Assembly: GCF_014649755.1 (NCBI RefSeq)
Contig: NZ_BMTQ01000021.1
Span: forward strand, 1 to 64,000
From: Streptomyces litmocidini
GTDB lineage: Bacteria; Actinomycetota; Actinomycetes; Streptomycetales; Streptomycetaceae
Length of the DNA stretch: 64,000 bases
Direction of reading: 5' to 3'
The translations under genes and the position numbers were made by a program. The notes beneath the pieces were generated by a model. That model did not search any database and was not told where the DNA came from. It was given only the letters and a program-made list of their open reading frames with translations. This document shows, piece by piece, positions 1 to 9,000 of the stretch (position 1 is its first letter; each line of letters starts with the position of its first letter).

Positions 1-59
1 GGGAGAGCGCTTCCCTGACACGGAAGAGGTCACTGGTTCAATCCCAGTATCGCGCACCA
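1..59 (+). tRNA. tRNA-Val (GAC anticodon), 3' part
   Basis: The window opens inside a tRNA. The anticodon stem CTTCC/GGAAG encloses the loop CTGACAC, giving anticodon GAC at 17-19, which reads valine GUC codons. The T arm (ACTGG, TTCAATC, CCAGT) follows, then the acceptor strand ATCGCGC, discriminator A and an encoded CCA ending at 59. The 5' acceptor strand and part of the D arm lie outside the window. Confidence 0.95.
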
Positions 60-62
60 GCA

Positions 63-99
63 AGAAGCCCCCGGCCGCAGCTCGCGGCCGGGGGCTTCT
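63..99. terminator. Terminator between tRNA-Val and the zinc-ribbon gene
   Basis: A perfect 15-bp inverted repeat (AGAAGCCCCCGGCCG at 63-77 and its complement at 85-99) encloses a 7-nt loop. It lies 4 nt after the tRNA and 11 nt beyond the stop of the convergent minus-strand gene, so it can serve both. Confidence 0.8.
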
Positions 100-110
100 G
101 CGCGTCCCGG

Positions 111-404
111 TCAGGAGGAGAAGAGCATCCGCCCGAAGCCGCCCTTGCGGTAGTGGCCGCCGTGGTGACCACCGTGGTGGCCGCCGTGGTGCGGGGCACC
201 CCAGGCGGGCGCGGCGGGGGCGGGCTGCGCCGGGTAGGCCGGCGGGGCGGGCGGGGCCTGCTGGACCCACTGGGACTCCAGGCGGGTCAGGGCCTCCAGC
301 TCGCCGTAGTCCAGGAAAATGCCCCGACAACCGCTGCACTGCTCGATCTGGACGCCGTTGCGGTTGTACGTGTGCATGGCCGCATGGCACTTGGGACACT
401 GCAT
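111..404 (-). CDS. TFIIB-type zinc-ribbon protein with His/Gly-rich tail
   Basis: The protein has 97 residues. It begins with a zinc ribbon of the zf-TFIIB family: a CPKC knuckle at residues 3-6 and a CSGC knuckle about 27 residues later, with GIFLDYGELEAL after it. A Pro/Ala linker follows, then a histidine-rich HHGG repeat and a basic end that could bind metal. The ATG at 402-404 is chosen because the zinc ribbon starts immediately after it and GGGAG lies 11 nt upstream; the frame stays open upstream but looks non-coding. The molecular role of this actinobacterial family is unknown. Zinc binding is inferred from the cysteine pattern. Confidence 0.8.
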   Translation of the reverse strand: MQCPKCHAAMHTYNRNGVQIEQCSGCRGIFLDYGELEALTRLESQWVQQAPPAPPAYPAQPAPAAPAWGAPHHGGHHGGHHGGHYRKGGFGRMLFSS

Positions 405-471
405 GCTCGGCTCAACTCCCTGACATTGCCGTTCGAATGGTGGCTTCACCTTACGGGGACGCCGAAAGGGC

Positions 472-1644
472 CTACCCGGTTCGATGTCCGGCGATGCGGG
501 CACAGGTGTCGATCATCACTTCCTCGACCTCGTCGAGCGGCCGGCGCCCGGTCGTGGACTTGGCCAGGGCCAGCGCGGCGGTCTGGACCGTCAGCGCCCG
601 GGCGGGCACGTCGAGGCGGCCCCAGGGCTCCGCGTCCACGGCGGGGCCGCCCGCCTCCTGGTACGCGCCGAGGAAACGCGTCCAGACCTCGGGCGGCAGC
701 AGGCCGGCGGCGAACCAGGCCGCGGGCCGGGCCAGGTCCCACGCCGGGTCGCCCAGGCCGAGGTCGTCGATGTCGATGAGCCGCCAGGGCGCGTCGCCGC
801 CGGCGTCCCCCCGGGCCCCGGGGCGGGCGTCGCGGACCAGCTGACCGAGGTGGAAGTCGCCGTGGCACAGGAGCCGGTGCGCCGTCCGGGGACTCTCGGG
901 AACAGTCCGCCAGGCGTCCAGGACCGTGGCCGCCGCCGGATGGTCCGGAGCCGTGCGCCGCATCCGCTCCACGGCGAGGGCCGCCTTCTCCGGGGCCCGC
1001 ATGTCCGGGAGCCGGTCCGCCCAGCCGGGCGGGGGCGGGGTGCGGTGCAGCAGGGCGAGGAGTCGCGCCGCCTCCTCCCACGGTGCGGCGTCGGGCTCCT
1101 CCGGGTCGACGGGCGGACCGTACGGCCAGACCGTGACCGGACGGCCGCCCAGCGCCTCGGGGGCCGTCCGCGGCTGCGGGAGGGGCGGCAGGAGCACTCC
1201 GCCGACGTCCTGGTGCGCGGCCAGCGCGAGCCGTACGCGGTGGGCCTCGGGGTCGGTGCCGGGCGCGTGCGCCTTCGCGACGAGGCCCCCGTGCCGTACG
1301 ACGGTCCCGTCGTCCCGGTCCGCCAGCACCCCGACGAGCCCTCCCTCGCAACGACAGGGCTCGCCGGACGGGTGGGCGGCGGCGTGCGCGAGGGCGGCCA
1401 GGCGGTGGAGCGGGCCTCGGCCGCCGGGCGCGGAGGACGGGGGCGACGCCGGGGGCGTCGGGGGTATCGGGGGTATCGGGGGTGCTGGGGCCACCCCCGG
1501 AGCGTACGGGGTGGCCGTTCGCTCCGGTGGCCGCTCGCGTCGGATGCCGCTCGGTGGACGGCCGGTCGTGTCGGGAACGCGCGAGGGTCCGGCCCCGCCG
1601 GGAACGCGCGAGGGCCGGTCAGCTCCCCAGCCGACCGGCCCCAC
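472..1644 (-). CDS. APH-type phosphotransferase family protein
   Basis: This belongs to the aminoglycoside phosphotransferase/choline kinase-like fold. The catalytic loop HGDFHLGQ is near residue 265, and the metal-binding segment LIDIDDLGLGDPAWDLARP follows about 28 residues later. The first 75 residues are low-complexity Pro/Arg/Ser sequence, including a PPIPPIPPTPP stretch encoded by short tandem repeats near 1460-1490, so the true start may be internal, for example a GTG near 1494. No substrate can be assigned; such proteins in Streptomyces range from antibiotic kinases to small-metabolite kinases. No partner gene adjoins it. The family call is strong, the start is weak. Confidence 0.75.
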   Translation of the reverse strand: MGPVGWGADRPSRVPGGAGPSRVPDTTGRPPSGIRRERPPERTATPYAPGVAPAPPIPPIPPTPPASPPSSAPGGRGPLHRLAALAHAAAHPSGEPCRCEGGLVGVLADRDDGTVVRHGGLVAKAHAPGTDPEAHRVRLALAAHQDVGGVLLPPLPQPRTAPEALGGRPVTVWPYGPPVDPEEPDAAPWEEAARLLALLHRTPPPPGWADRLPDMRAPEKAALAVERMRRTAPDHPAAATVLDAWRTVPESPRTAHRLLCHGDFHLGQLVRDARPGARGDAGGDAPWRLIDIDDLGLGDPAWDLARPAAWFAAGLLPPEVWTRFLGAYQEAGGPAVDAEPWGRLDVPARALTVQTAALALAKSTTGRRPLDEVEEVMIDTCARIAGHRTG

Positions 1645-1729
1645 GCTGCCGTCCGCCGCACCCCCGTCCCCACGGGGTTGATGGCCGGATGTCCCGACCC
1701 GGGCCGCTCTCCCGGGTCCGGGGCGCCGC

Positions 1730-1894
1730 TCAGCGCCCCAGCATCACGCCCACGGACGACGCCTGTGTGACCACCGCTTCCCAGCCGCCGAAGACGACCA
1801 CGAGCAGGGCCGCGAGAGGGAGGACCATGGCCGTGGCCACCAGGGGGTGACGGCGGCCGGAGGGCCGGGTGGTCCGCGGTGCCGTGTACGCCAT
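1730..1894 (-). CDS. Small single-pass membrane protein
   Basis: This is a 54-residue protein with a basic N-terminus (residues 1-23, rich in Thr/Arg), one hydrophobic segment at about 25-43 (VATAMVLPLAALLVVVFGG) and a short polar tail. The ATG at 1892-1894 is preceded by a strong ribosome-binding site (AGGAGAGG, 4 nt spacing). A positively charged N-terminus before the helix predicts an inside-N orientation. I recognise no family. It resembles the many small membrane proteins of actinomycetes and could modulate a larger membrane partner, though none is adjacent. Confidence 0.7.
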   Translation of the reverse strand: MAYTAPRTTRPSGRRHPLVATAMVLPLAALLVVVFGGWEAVVTQASSVGVMLGR

Positions 1895-2118
1895 GGTTCC
1901 TCTCCTGTCGTGTCTGGTGCGGCGGGTACGTGACCTCGGGGGACGAGTGCTGCACCCGCCGCGTGACCTCCACACTAGGGAGCGGGAAACGCCGGGGCGT
2001 CATGCCCGCGTACCGACTTCCGGGCCTCCCGAAGGATGACGTCCGCCCGCGCGACGTACTCCCCTGGGTGGAGACGGCGGCCCGGAACCCGGGGTCCTCC
2101 CGGAGGGGACGGCCCGCG

Positions 2119-2134
2119 AGTGACATCGATCACT
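2119..2134. promoter_or_regulatory. BldD-like inverted repeat in a 502-bp gene-free gap
   Basis: AGTGA (2119-2123) and TCACT (2130-2134) form an inverted repeat that matches the published BldD pattern AGTGA-N-TCAC. It lies in the 1895-2396 gap between the small membrane protein (minus) and the Ser/Thr kinase (plus). I see no gene in the rest of this gap. Confidence 0.4.
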
Positions 2135-2396
2135 TCCCGGACGCCGGAGGTGCGGCCCGGTGCGGGGCCCCCGTCCGGCGGCCCCGGGAGGCGCTCGCCG
2201 GGGTGCCCGGCCGTGCTCGCGCCCGCACCTCAAGTGGGTTTTCGGGAAGGGGGGTTGGGGGCGGGCTCCGTTACCGCCGGTCCCCCGACCTCCCCCTCAG
2301 CACTGACAATCGATCCCGGTGCGAGGGCGCGGCCTATGAGCGCGTACGGGCACCACTACGTAAGCTGTGCCACGTCGAACGGACGAGGGGACGGAC

Positions 2397-3572
2397 ATGG
2401 CGATGATGCGGCTCCGGCGCGAGGATCCGCGGATCGTCGGGTCGTTCCGGCTCCACCGCAGGCTGGGGGCCGGCGGGATGGGCGTCGTGTACCTGGGGTC
2501 CGACCGGCGCGGCCAGCGGGTGGCGCTGAAGGTGATCCGGCCCGACCTCGCCGAGGACCAGGAGTTCCGCTCGCGGTTCGCCCGTGAGGTGTCGGCGGCC
2601 CGGCGGATCCGCGGCGGCTGCACCGCCCGGCTCGTCGCCGCCGACCTGGAGGCCGACCGCCCCTGGTTCGCCACCCAGTACGTGCCCGGCCCCTCCCTGC
2701 ACGACCGGGTCGCCGAGGAGGGTCCGCTGCGGGCCGCCGACGTCGCCTCGATCGGGGCGGCGCTCTCGGAAGGGCTCGTCGCCGTCCACGAGGCCGGGGT
2801 CGTCCACCGCGACCTGAAGCCCTCGAACATCCTGCTCTCCCCCAAGGGCCCCCGCATCATCGACTTCGGCATCGCCTGGGCCACCGGGGCCAGCACCCTG
2901 ACCCACGTGGGCACGGCCGTCGGCTCCCCCGGCTTCCTCGCCCCCGAGCAGGTGCGCGGCGCGGCCGTCACCCCCGCCACCGACGTCTTCTCGCTCGGCG
3001 CCACCCTGGCGTACGCGGCCATGGCCGACTCCCCGTTCGGGCACGGCAGTTCCGAGGTCATGCTCTACCGCGTCGTGCACGAGGAGCCCCAGCTGCACGG
3101 GGTGCCGGACGCGCTGGCGCCGCTCATCAGGGCCTGTCTCGCGAAGGACCCCGAGGACCGTCCCAGCACCCTGCAGCTGTCGATGCGGCTCAAGGAGATC
3201 GCGGCGCGCGAGGCCCAGGGACTGCCGGTCTCCCGGCCGCCGGTGCAGCGGGAGCGCTCCGAGGAGCGGAGCGCCGTCCGGCCCACCGAGCGGTACACCG
3301 ACCGGGACGTGCCCGGTCGCGGGCCCGAGAGGGAGCGGGGCGGCGAGCGGGGACGGGGGACCGGCCCCTCGTCCCGGCCTTCGGCGGGGCCCCGGACCGG
3401 GGGTTCGCGCGGACCTCAGTCCCGGCCCGGGACCCGGCCCGGCGCCCGCTCCACCTCGACCGGGCGCCGGCCCGCCAACCCCCGGCTGCTGCGGCAGCGG
3501 CTCTTCGTCTTCGTGGTCGTGACCCTCGTCGTGGCCCTCGGGATCGCCGCCGCCCAGGCCCTGCAGGGGTGA
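2397..3572 (+). CDS. Membrane-anchored Hanks-type Ser/Thr protein kinase
   Basis: This 391-residue kinase phosphorylates Ser/Thr residues of unknown targets. Visible motifs are the Gly-rich loop GAGGMGVVY (24-32), the ATP-binding VALKV lysine (45), the catalytic loop HRDLKPSN (about 137) and DFGIA (about 155). After the kinase domain (to about 270) comes a Pro/Arg/Gly-rich disordered linker, a single membrane helix (about 369-387) and a very short end. There is therefore no extracellular sensor such as PASTA repeats. The ATG at 2397 is chosen because GAGGGGAC precedes it; the frame also has a GTG 30 nt upstream. It starts after a long gap with a BldD-like site and is probably monocistronic. 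Confidence 0.9.
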   Translation: MAMMRLRREDPRIVGSFRLHRRLGAGGMGVVYLGSDRRGQRVALKVIRPDLAEDQEFRSRFAREVSAARRIRGGCTARLVAADLEADRPWFATQYVPGPSLHDRVAEEGPLRAADVASIGAALSEGLVAVHEAGVVHRDLKPSNILLSPKGPRIIDFGIAWATGASTLTHVGTAVGSPGFLAPEQVRGAAVTPATDVFSLGATLAYAAMADSPFGHGSSEVMLYRVVHEEPQLHGVPDALAPLIRACLAKDPEDRPSTLQLSMRLKEIAAREAQGLPVSRPPVQRERSEERSAVRPTERYTDRDVPGRGPERERGGERGRGTGPSSRPSAGPRTGGSRGPQSRPGTRPGARSTSTGRRPANPRLLRQRLFVFVVVTLVVALGIAAAQALQG

Positions 3573-3592
3573 GGGCGGGGCAGGACCAGGGG

Positions 3593-4411
3593 TCAGGACT
3601 CCGGGCGGCCCGTCGCCACCGCGTAGAACGCGACGGCCGCCGCCGCGCCCACGTTGAGCGAGTCCACGCCGTGGGCCATCGGGATGCGGACCCACTCGTC
3701 GGCGGCGCGCAGGGCCTGCGTGGACAGGCCGTCGCCCTCCGCCCCGAGCATCAGCGCCACCCGGTCCAGGCGGTGCGGGGCGGCCTCGTCGATCGAGGTC
3801 GCCTTCTCCGCCGGGGTGAGGGCGAGCAGCTTGAAGCCCGCCTCCCGCACCGCCTCCAGGCCCCGGGGCCACGCCTCCAGGCGGGCGTACGGGACCGAGA
3901 AGACCGCGCCCATCGAGACCTTCACCGAGCGCCGGTACAGGGGGTCCGCGCAGTCCGGGGACAGCAGGACCGCGTCCATGCCCAGGGCGGCGGCGCTGCG
4001 GAAGATGGCGCCGATGTTGGTGTGGTCGTTGACCGACTCCATGATCACCACCCTGCGGGCGCCCGCGAGCAGCTCGGCGGCCTCCGGGAGCGGCTTGCGC
4101 TGCATGGAGGCGAGGGCGCCGCGGTGCACGTGGTAGCCCGTGACGCGTTCCGCGAGGTCCGGCTGGATCGCGTACACCGGGGCGGGGACCTCGTCGATGA
4201 CGTCGCGCATGACGTCGACCCACTTGGCCGAGAGCAGCATCGACCGCATCTCGTAGCCGGCCTGCCTGGCGCGGCGGATGACCTTCTCGCCCTCCGCGAT
4301 GAAGAGGCCCTCCGCCGGCTCGCGCCTGCGGCGGAGTTCGACGTCCGTCAGGCCGGTGTAGTCGCGCAGGCGCGGGTCGTCGGGATCGTCGATCGTGATG
4401 AGTTCGGCCAC
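3593..4411 (-). CDS. SpoU/TrmH-family RNA 2'-O-methyltransferase
   Basis: This 272-residue SPOUT enzyme is expected to transfer a methyl group from S-adenosylmethionine to a ribose 2'-OH in rRNA or tRNA. The N-terminal third (LFIAEGEKVIRRA) is the substrate-binding domain typical of 23S rRNA methyltransferases. The three knot motifs are present: NDHTNIGAIFR near residue 127, MLGAEGDGLS near 222 and IPMAHGVDSLNVGAAAA near 245. The exact nucleotide modified cannot be told from sequence. It converges on the kinase gene with a 20-nt gap. A second paralogue lies at 52281-53120. Confidence 0.9.
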   Translation of the reverse strand: MAELITIDDPDDPRLRDYTGLTDVELRRRREPAEGLFIAEGEKVIRRARQAGYEMRSMLLSAKWVDVMRDVIDEVPAPVYAIQPDLAERVTGYHVHRGALASMQRKPLPEAAELLAGARRVVIMESVNDHTNIGAIFRSAAALGMDAVLLSPDCADPLYRRSVKVSMGAVFSVPYARLEAWPRGLEAVREAGFKLLALTPAEKATSIDEAAPHRLDRVALMLGAEGDGLSTQALRAADEWVRIPMAHGVDSLNVGAAAAVAFYAVATGRPES

Positions 4412-4522
4412 GAGGTGATACTGCCTTGTCCGGGGTGTGGTGCCAATGCGTGGAGGCGGGGCCGCCCGTCGTCCGGGCGCCCCGCGAGCGCTCCCCCGCC
4501 GTCGCGTGCGGGGGGCGCCGGG

Positions 4523-5755
4523 TTACTTCGTCGGTTTGTCGGGGCCCTCGGCGACCACCTCGCCGACGACGATGACCGCCGGCGGGCGGACCTCCTCCGC
4601 CTTGACCGTCTCCGCCACCGTCGCCAGCGTCGCGTCCACCCGGCGCTGGGTCGCCGTCGTCCCCTCCTGGACCAGGGCCAGGGGGGTGTCCGGGGACTTG
4701 CCGTGGGCGATCAGCGCCTCGGCGATCTTGCCGATCTTGTCGACGCCCATGAGGATGACCAGCGTGCCCGTCAGCTTCGCCAGGGACGCCCAGTCCACCA
4801 GCGAACGCGGGTCGTCGGGGGCCACGTGGCCGCTGACCACCGTGAACTCGTGGGCCACCCCGCGGTGCGTCACCGGGATGCCGGCCGCTCCCGGGACCGA
4901 GATCGAGCTGGAGATGCCCGGGACCACCGTGCAGGCGATGCCCTCCGCGGCCAGCGCCTGGGCCTCTTCCATGCCCCGGCCGAAGACGAACGGGTCCCCG
5001 CCCTTGAGGCGGACCACCGACTTGCCCTGCTTGGCGTGCTCGATGAGCGCGTTGTTGATGGCTTCCTGGGCCATGAAGCGGCCGTACGGGATCTTCGCCG
5101 CGTCGATCACCTCGACGTGCGGCGGCAGCTCGTCCAGGAGGTCGCGGGGGCCGAGCCGGTCCGCGATGACCACGTCCGCCTCCGCGAGCAGCCTGCGGCC
5201 CCGGACGGTGATGAGGTCCGGGTCGCCGGGGCCGCCGCCCACCAGGGCGACGAAGGGGGTACGGGAGCGGTGCGCGGGTGCGGCGATCGAGCCGTCGCGG
5301 AGGCCCTCGACGATCGCGTCGCGCACGGCGGCGGAACGGCGGGGGTCGTGGCCGGTGAGCACCGCCACCGTGACGCCGGCGTCGCGGCCCGTGGCCGGGG
5401 TCCAGGCGGTGGCCGCCTCGGCGTCGTCCGCCCGTACGCACCAGGTCCTGGTCCGTTCGGCCTCGGCGGAGGCCGCGGCGTTCGCCGTCTCGTCCGTGGT
5501 GGCCACCAGGGCGTACCAGGCGTCGGCGAGGTCGCCTTCCTCGTACCGCCTCTTGATCCAGGTGATCTCGCCCGTTTCCGCCATCGCGTCGACGGAGGGG
5601 GTCGCGGAGGGCGAGATCAGGGTGATCTCGGCGCCCGCTGCGATCAGGGCCGGGAGTCGGCGCTGGGCCACCTGTCCGCCGCCGAGGACGACGACGCGGC
5701 GGCCGGCGAGGCGCAGGCCGACGGGGTAGGCGGGGTACTCGGCGTTCTCTGCCAT
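4523..5755 (-). CDS. cobA: Uroporphyrinogen-III C-methyltransferase with precorrin-2 dehydrogenase-like N-terminus
   Basis: This is a CysG-like two-domain enzyme of 410 residues. Residues 1-150 are a precorrin-2 dehydrogenase/ferrochelatase-like NAD domain (VVVLGGGQVAQRRL near 18-31). Residues about 165-405 are the SAM-dependent uroporphyrinogen-III methyltransferase (VGGGPGDPDLITVRG, RLKGGDPFVFGRG, VVPGISSS). It makes precorrin-2, the branch-point to siroheme and cobalamin. The ATG at 5753-5755 is chosen because the NAD domain begins just after it and GAGGAG lies upstream; an upstream extension would be low complexity. It lies downstream of cobT on the same strand, separated by 297 bp holding a large inverted repeat. 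Confidence 0.92.
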   Translation of the reverse strand: MAENAEYPAYPVGLRLAGRRVVVLGGGQVAQRRLPALIAAGAEITLISPSATPSVDAMAETGEITWIKRRYEEGDLADAWYALVATTDETANAAASAEAERTRTWCVRADDAEAATAWTPATGRDAGVTVAVLTGHDPRRSAAVRDAIVEGLRDGSIAAPAHRSRTPFVALVGGGPGDPDLITVRGRRLLAEADVVIADRLGPRDLLDELPPHVEVIDAAKIPYGRFMAQEAINNALIEHAKQGKSVVRLKGGDPFVFGRGMEEAQALAAEGIACTVVPGISSSISVPGAAGIPVTHRGVAHEFTVVSGHVAPDDPRSLVDWASLAKLTGTLVILMGVDKIGKIAEALIAHGKSPDTPLALVQEGTTATQRRVDATLATVAETVKAEEVRPPAVIVVGEVVAEGPDKPTK

Positions 5756-5891
5756 GCGGGCGGCTCCTCGGAAGGAAGTGTGCGGGGCCGCTGCTGCGGT
5801 GAAGCGGCTGGTGGGGCGCGGTTTCCGCCCCACGATATCGGTGGCGGGGGCACGTCACGCTGTGACGGATCTCCCGGTGGGTCCGTGACGT

Positions 5892-6017
5892 GGGGGACGC
5901 TCCGGAACCGGGTCCGGGACCGCGTGAGGCACGGCGCCCGCGGGGGCGTCCGTGCTCGCGGCGCGCACGCGCCGCACCTCACGCTTCACGTCCGGACCCG
6001 GTTCCTGCGCGTCCCCC
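5892..6017. repeat. Cloverleaf-like nested inverted repeat between cobT and cobA
   Basis: An outer imperfect stem pairs 5892-5929 with 5977-6017. It has three matched blocks: GGGGGACGC with 6009-6017, GGAACCGGGTCCGG (5904-5917) with 5992-6005, and GCGTGAGG (5922-5929) with 5977-5984. Inside it sit two hairpins: 5930-5954 (CACGG..CCGTG plus CGCCC/GGGCG) and 5958-5975 (GCGGCGCG/CGCGCCGC, perfect). A further hairpin (6010-6017 with 6034-6041) shares the right outer arm and could be an alternative fold or the cobT terminator. It may be an RNA structure, a DNA element or a terminator. Confidence 0.7.
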
Positions 6018-6052
6018 GCTTCCGCCGGTGGCTGGGGGACGCGCCGGCGGTG

Positions 6053-9000
6053 CTACTTCTCCGTGACTCCCGCCGAGTCGAACGTGGCCACCTCGTGCAT
6101 CGCACGGGCCGCGCTCTGGACCAGGGGGAGGGCCAGAAGCGCGCCGGTGCCTTCGCCGAGGCGCAGGTCCAGGTCGACCAGGGGGCGCAGGCCCAGCTTG
6201 TTGAGGGCCGCCACGTGGCCCGGCTCGGCGCTGCGGTGGCCCGCGATGCACGCCGCGAGGGACTCGGGGGCGATGGCGCGGGCGACGAGGGCCGCCGCGC
6301 CCGTGGAGACGCCGTCCAGGATGACCGGGGTACGGAGCGAGGCCGCGCCCAGGATCAGGCCCACGAGGGCCGCGTGCTCCAGGCCGCCGACCGCCGACAG
6401 GACGCCGATCGGGTCCGCCGGGTCCGGCTTGTGCAGGTCGAGGGCGCGCCGGACCACGTCCACCTTGCGGGCGTGCGTCTCGTCGTTGATGCCGGTGCCC
6501 CGGCCCGTGACCTCGGCCGCGTCCACCCCGGTGTAGACCGAGATCAGTGCCGCGGACGCCGTGGTGTTCGCGATGCCCATCTCGCCCGTGAGCAGGGCCT
6601 TGTTGCCGGCCGCCACGAGGTCGCGGGCCGTTTCGATGCCCACCTCGATCGCCGCCAGGACCTCCTCGCGGGTCATGGCCGGGCCCGTGGTGAAGTCGCC
6701 CGTCCCGGGGCGGACCTTGCGCGGCAGGAGGCCCGGGGTGGCCGGGAGTTCCGCCGCCACGCCCACGTCGATGACGCAGACCTCGGCGCCCACCTGGTTC
6801 GCGAAGGCGTTGCAGACCGCTCCCCCGCCGAGGAAGTTGGCCACCATCTGGCCGGTGACCTCCTGCGGCCACGGGGTGACGCCCTGGGCGTGGACGCCGT
6901 GGTCGCCGGCGAAGATCGCCACGGCGGCCGGTTCCGGGATCGGGGGCGGGCAGACGCGGGAGAGGCCCGAGAGCTGTGCGGAGATGATCTCCAGCATGCC
7001 CAGCGCCCCGGCGGGCTTGGTCATGCGCTTCTGGCGCTCCCACGCCTCGCCGAGCGCCTTGGCGTCCAGCGGGCGGATGTTCGCGACGGTCTCCTGGAGC
7101 AGGTCGTGCGGCTCCTCGCCGGGCAGCGCGCGGCGGCCGTACGTCTCCTCGTGGACGACCCAGGCCAGCGGGCGGCGCTTGGACCAGCCCGCCTGCATCA
7201 GTTCGGGCTCCTCGGGGAACTCGTCGACGTAGCCCACGCAGAGGTACGCGACCACTTCGAGGTGCTCGGGAAGGCCGAGCGTACGGACCATCTCGCGCTC
7301 GTCGAAGAAGCTGACCCAGCCGACGCCGAGGCCTTCGGCGCGGGCCGCGAGCCAGAGGTTCTCCACGGCGAGCGCCGAGGAGTACGGGGCCATCTGCGGC
7401 TGTGTGTAGCGGCCCAGCGTGTGGCGGCCGCCCCGGGTGGGGTCGGCGGTCACGACGATGTTCACCGGGGTGTCGAGGATGGCCTCGATCTTCAGTTCCT
7501 TGAACTGCTTCGCCCGGGCCTTCGGCAGCGACTTGGCGTAGGCCTCGCGCTGACGCCGGGCCAGCTCGTGCATCGTCTGCCGGGTCTCGGCGGAGCGGAT
7601 GACGACGAAGTCCCAGGGCTGCGAGTGGCCCACGCTGGGCGCCGTGTGGGCCGCTTCGAGGACCCGGAGGAGCACCTCGTGCGGGATCGGGTCGCTGCGG
7701 AAGCCGTTGCGGATGTCGCGGCGCTCGCGCATCACGCGGAGGACGGCCTCGCGCTCGGCGTCGTCGTAGGCCGGGGCCGGGGAGGCGGGGCGCGGTTCCG
7801 TCGCCTGCTCTTCGGCGGCGGGCGCGGAGTCGTCCTCCTCCGTCTGCGGCGCGGCCGGCGAGGACTCGGACGCGGTCCCGGCGTCGGATTCGGCCGGGGC
7901 CTGGGGGACGGCCTCCGCCTCGGGGACGACCTCCGCCTCGGGGGCCGGTTCGGCCTCCGGCGGGACCTGGGCCTCCACCGGCGCCTCGGAGGCGGGCTCG
8001 GCCACGACCGGGACCTCCTCCGCCGCCTCCACCGGCTCTTCGGCGGGGGCCGCGACCGGGGCGTCCGCCACCGGCTCGACGGTGGCGGGCTGCTCGGCGG
8101 CGGGCTCCACGAGGGCTTCCGCGACCGGCTCCGCCGCGGTCTCCACGACCTCGGGGGCGGCCTCGGCCCGGACCTCGGCGGGCACGGCCTCGGCGGGCGC
8201 GGCCTCGGCGGGCGCGGCCTCTGCGGGCGCGGCCTCTGCGGGCGCGGCCTCTGCGGCCTGGACGGGCTCCTCGGGGGCGGGCTGCGGGGCCTGCGCGGGC
8301 TCCTCCACGGGCTGCGGAGCCTCGGGGGCGGCCTCCGCCGGGGCCTCGGCCACCGGCACGGCGGCCTGGGGCACGGCGGCCTGGGGCTCGACGGCCTGCG
8401 CCACCTGTACGGGCGCTTCGGCCACCTGCGGCTCGGCGACCTGCACCGGTCCGGCGGGCTCGCCCTCGCGGGGCGCGGGCACCGTCGCCTGGACCTCCAC
8501 GGCCTCCGCGACGGGCTCGGCGGCCTCCGCGACGGGCTCGACCACGTCGGCCGGGGCCTCCGCCACCGGCTCCACGGGCGTCTCCGCCACGGGCTCGGCC
8601 GGGAGCGACGGCTCCTCGGCCGGGGCCTGCTCCGCGATCGGCGCCGGCTCGGTGGCCTGGGGCGCCTCGGCGGGCATCGGGGCCAAGTGCGGGGTCGTCG
8701 GGACGGAGCCCTCGACCTGGACGAACCGGGCCGTCGGCGGGACGACCGTTTCTGCGGGCGCCTGCGGCGCGGCCGGCTCCTGCGGCTGTGCGACCCACGG
8801 CTCGGCGCCCTGCGGGGCGAGCTGCTGGTCCTGCGCGATCTCGAAGTACTCGGGGCCGGTGGTCGGCGGACCCGGGTTCCGCACCGGCATCGGGGCGGGG
8901 GCCGTGGCCACGGCCGGCTCGGGGGCCGGCGCGGGCTGCGGGGCCGGAGCGGGTGCGGTGGCCGGGCCCCGGTCGGCGAGGGAGAGCACCACGCCACCGC

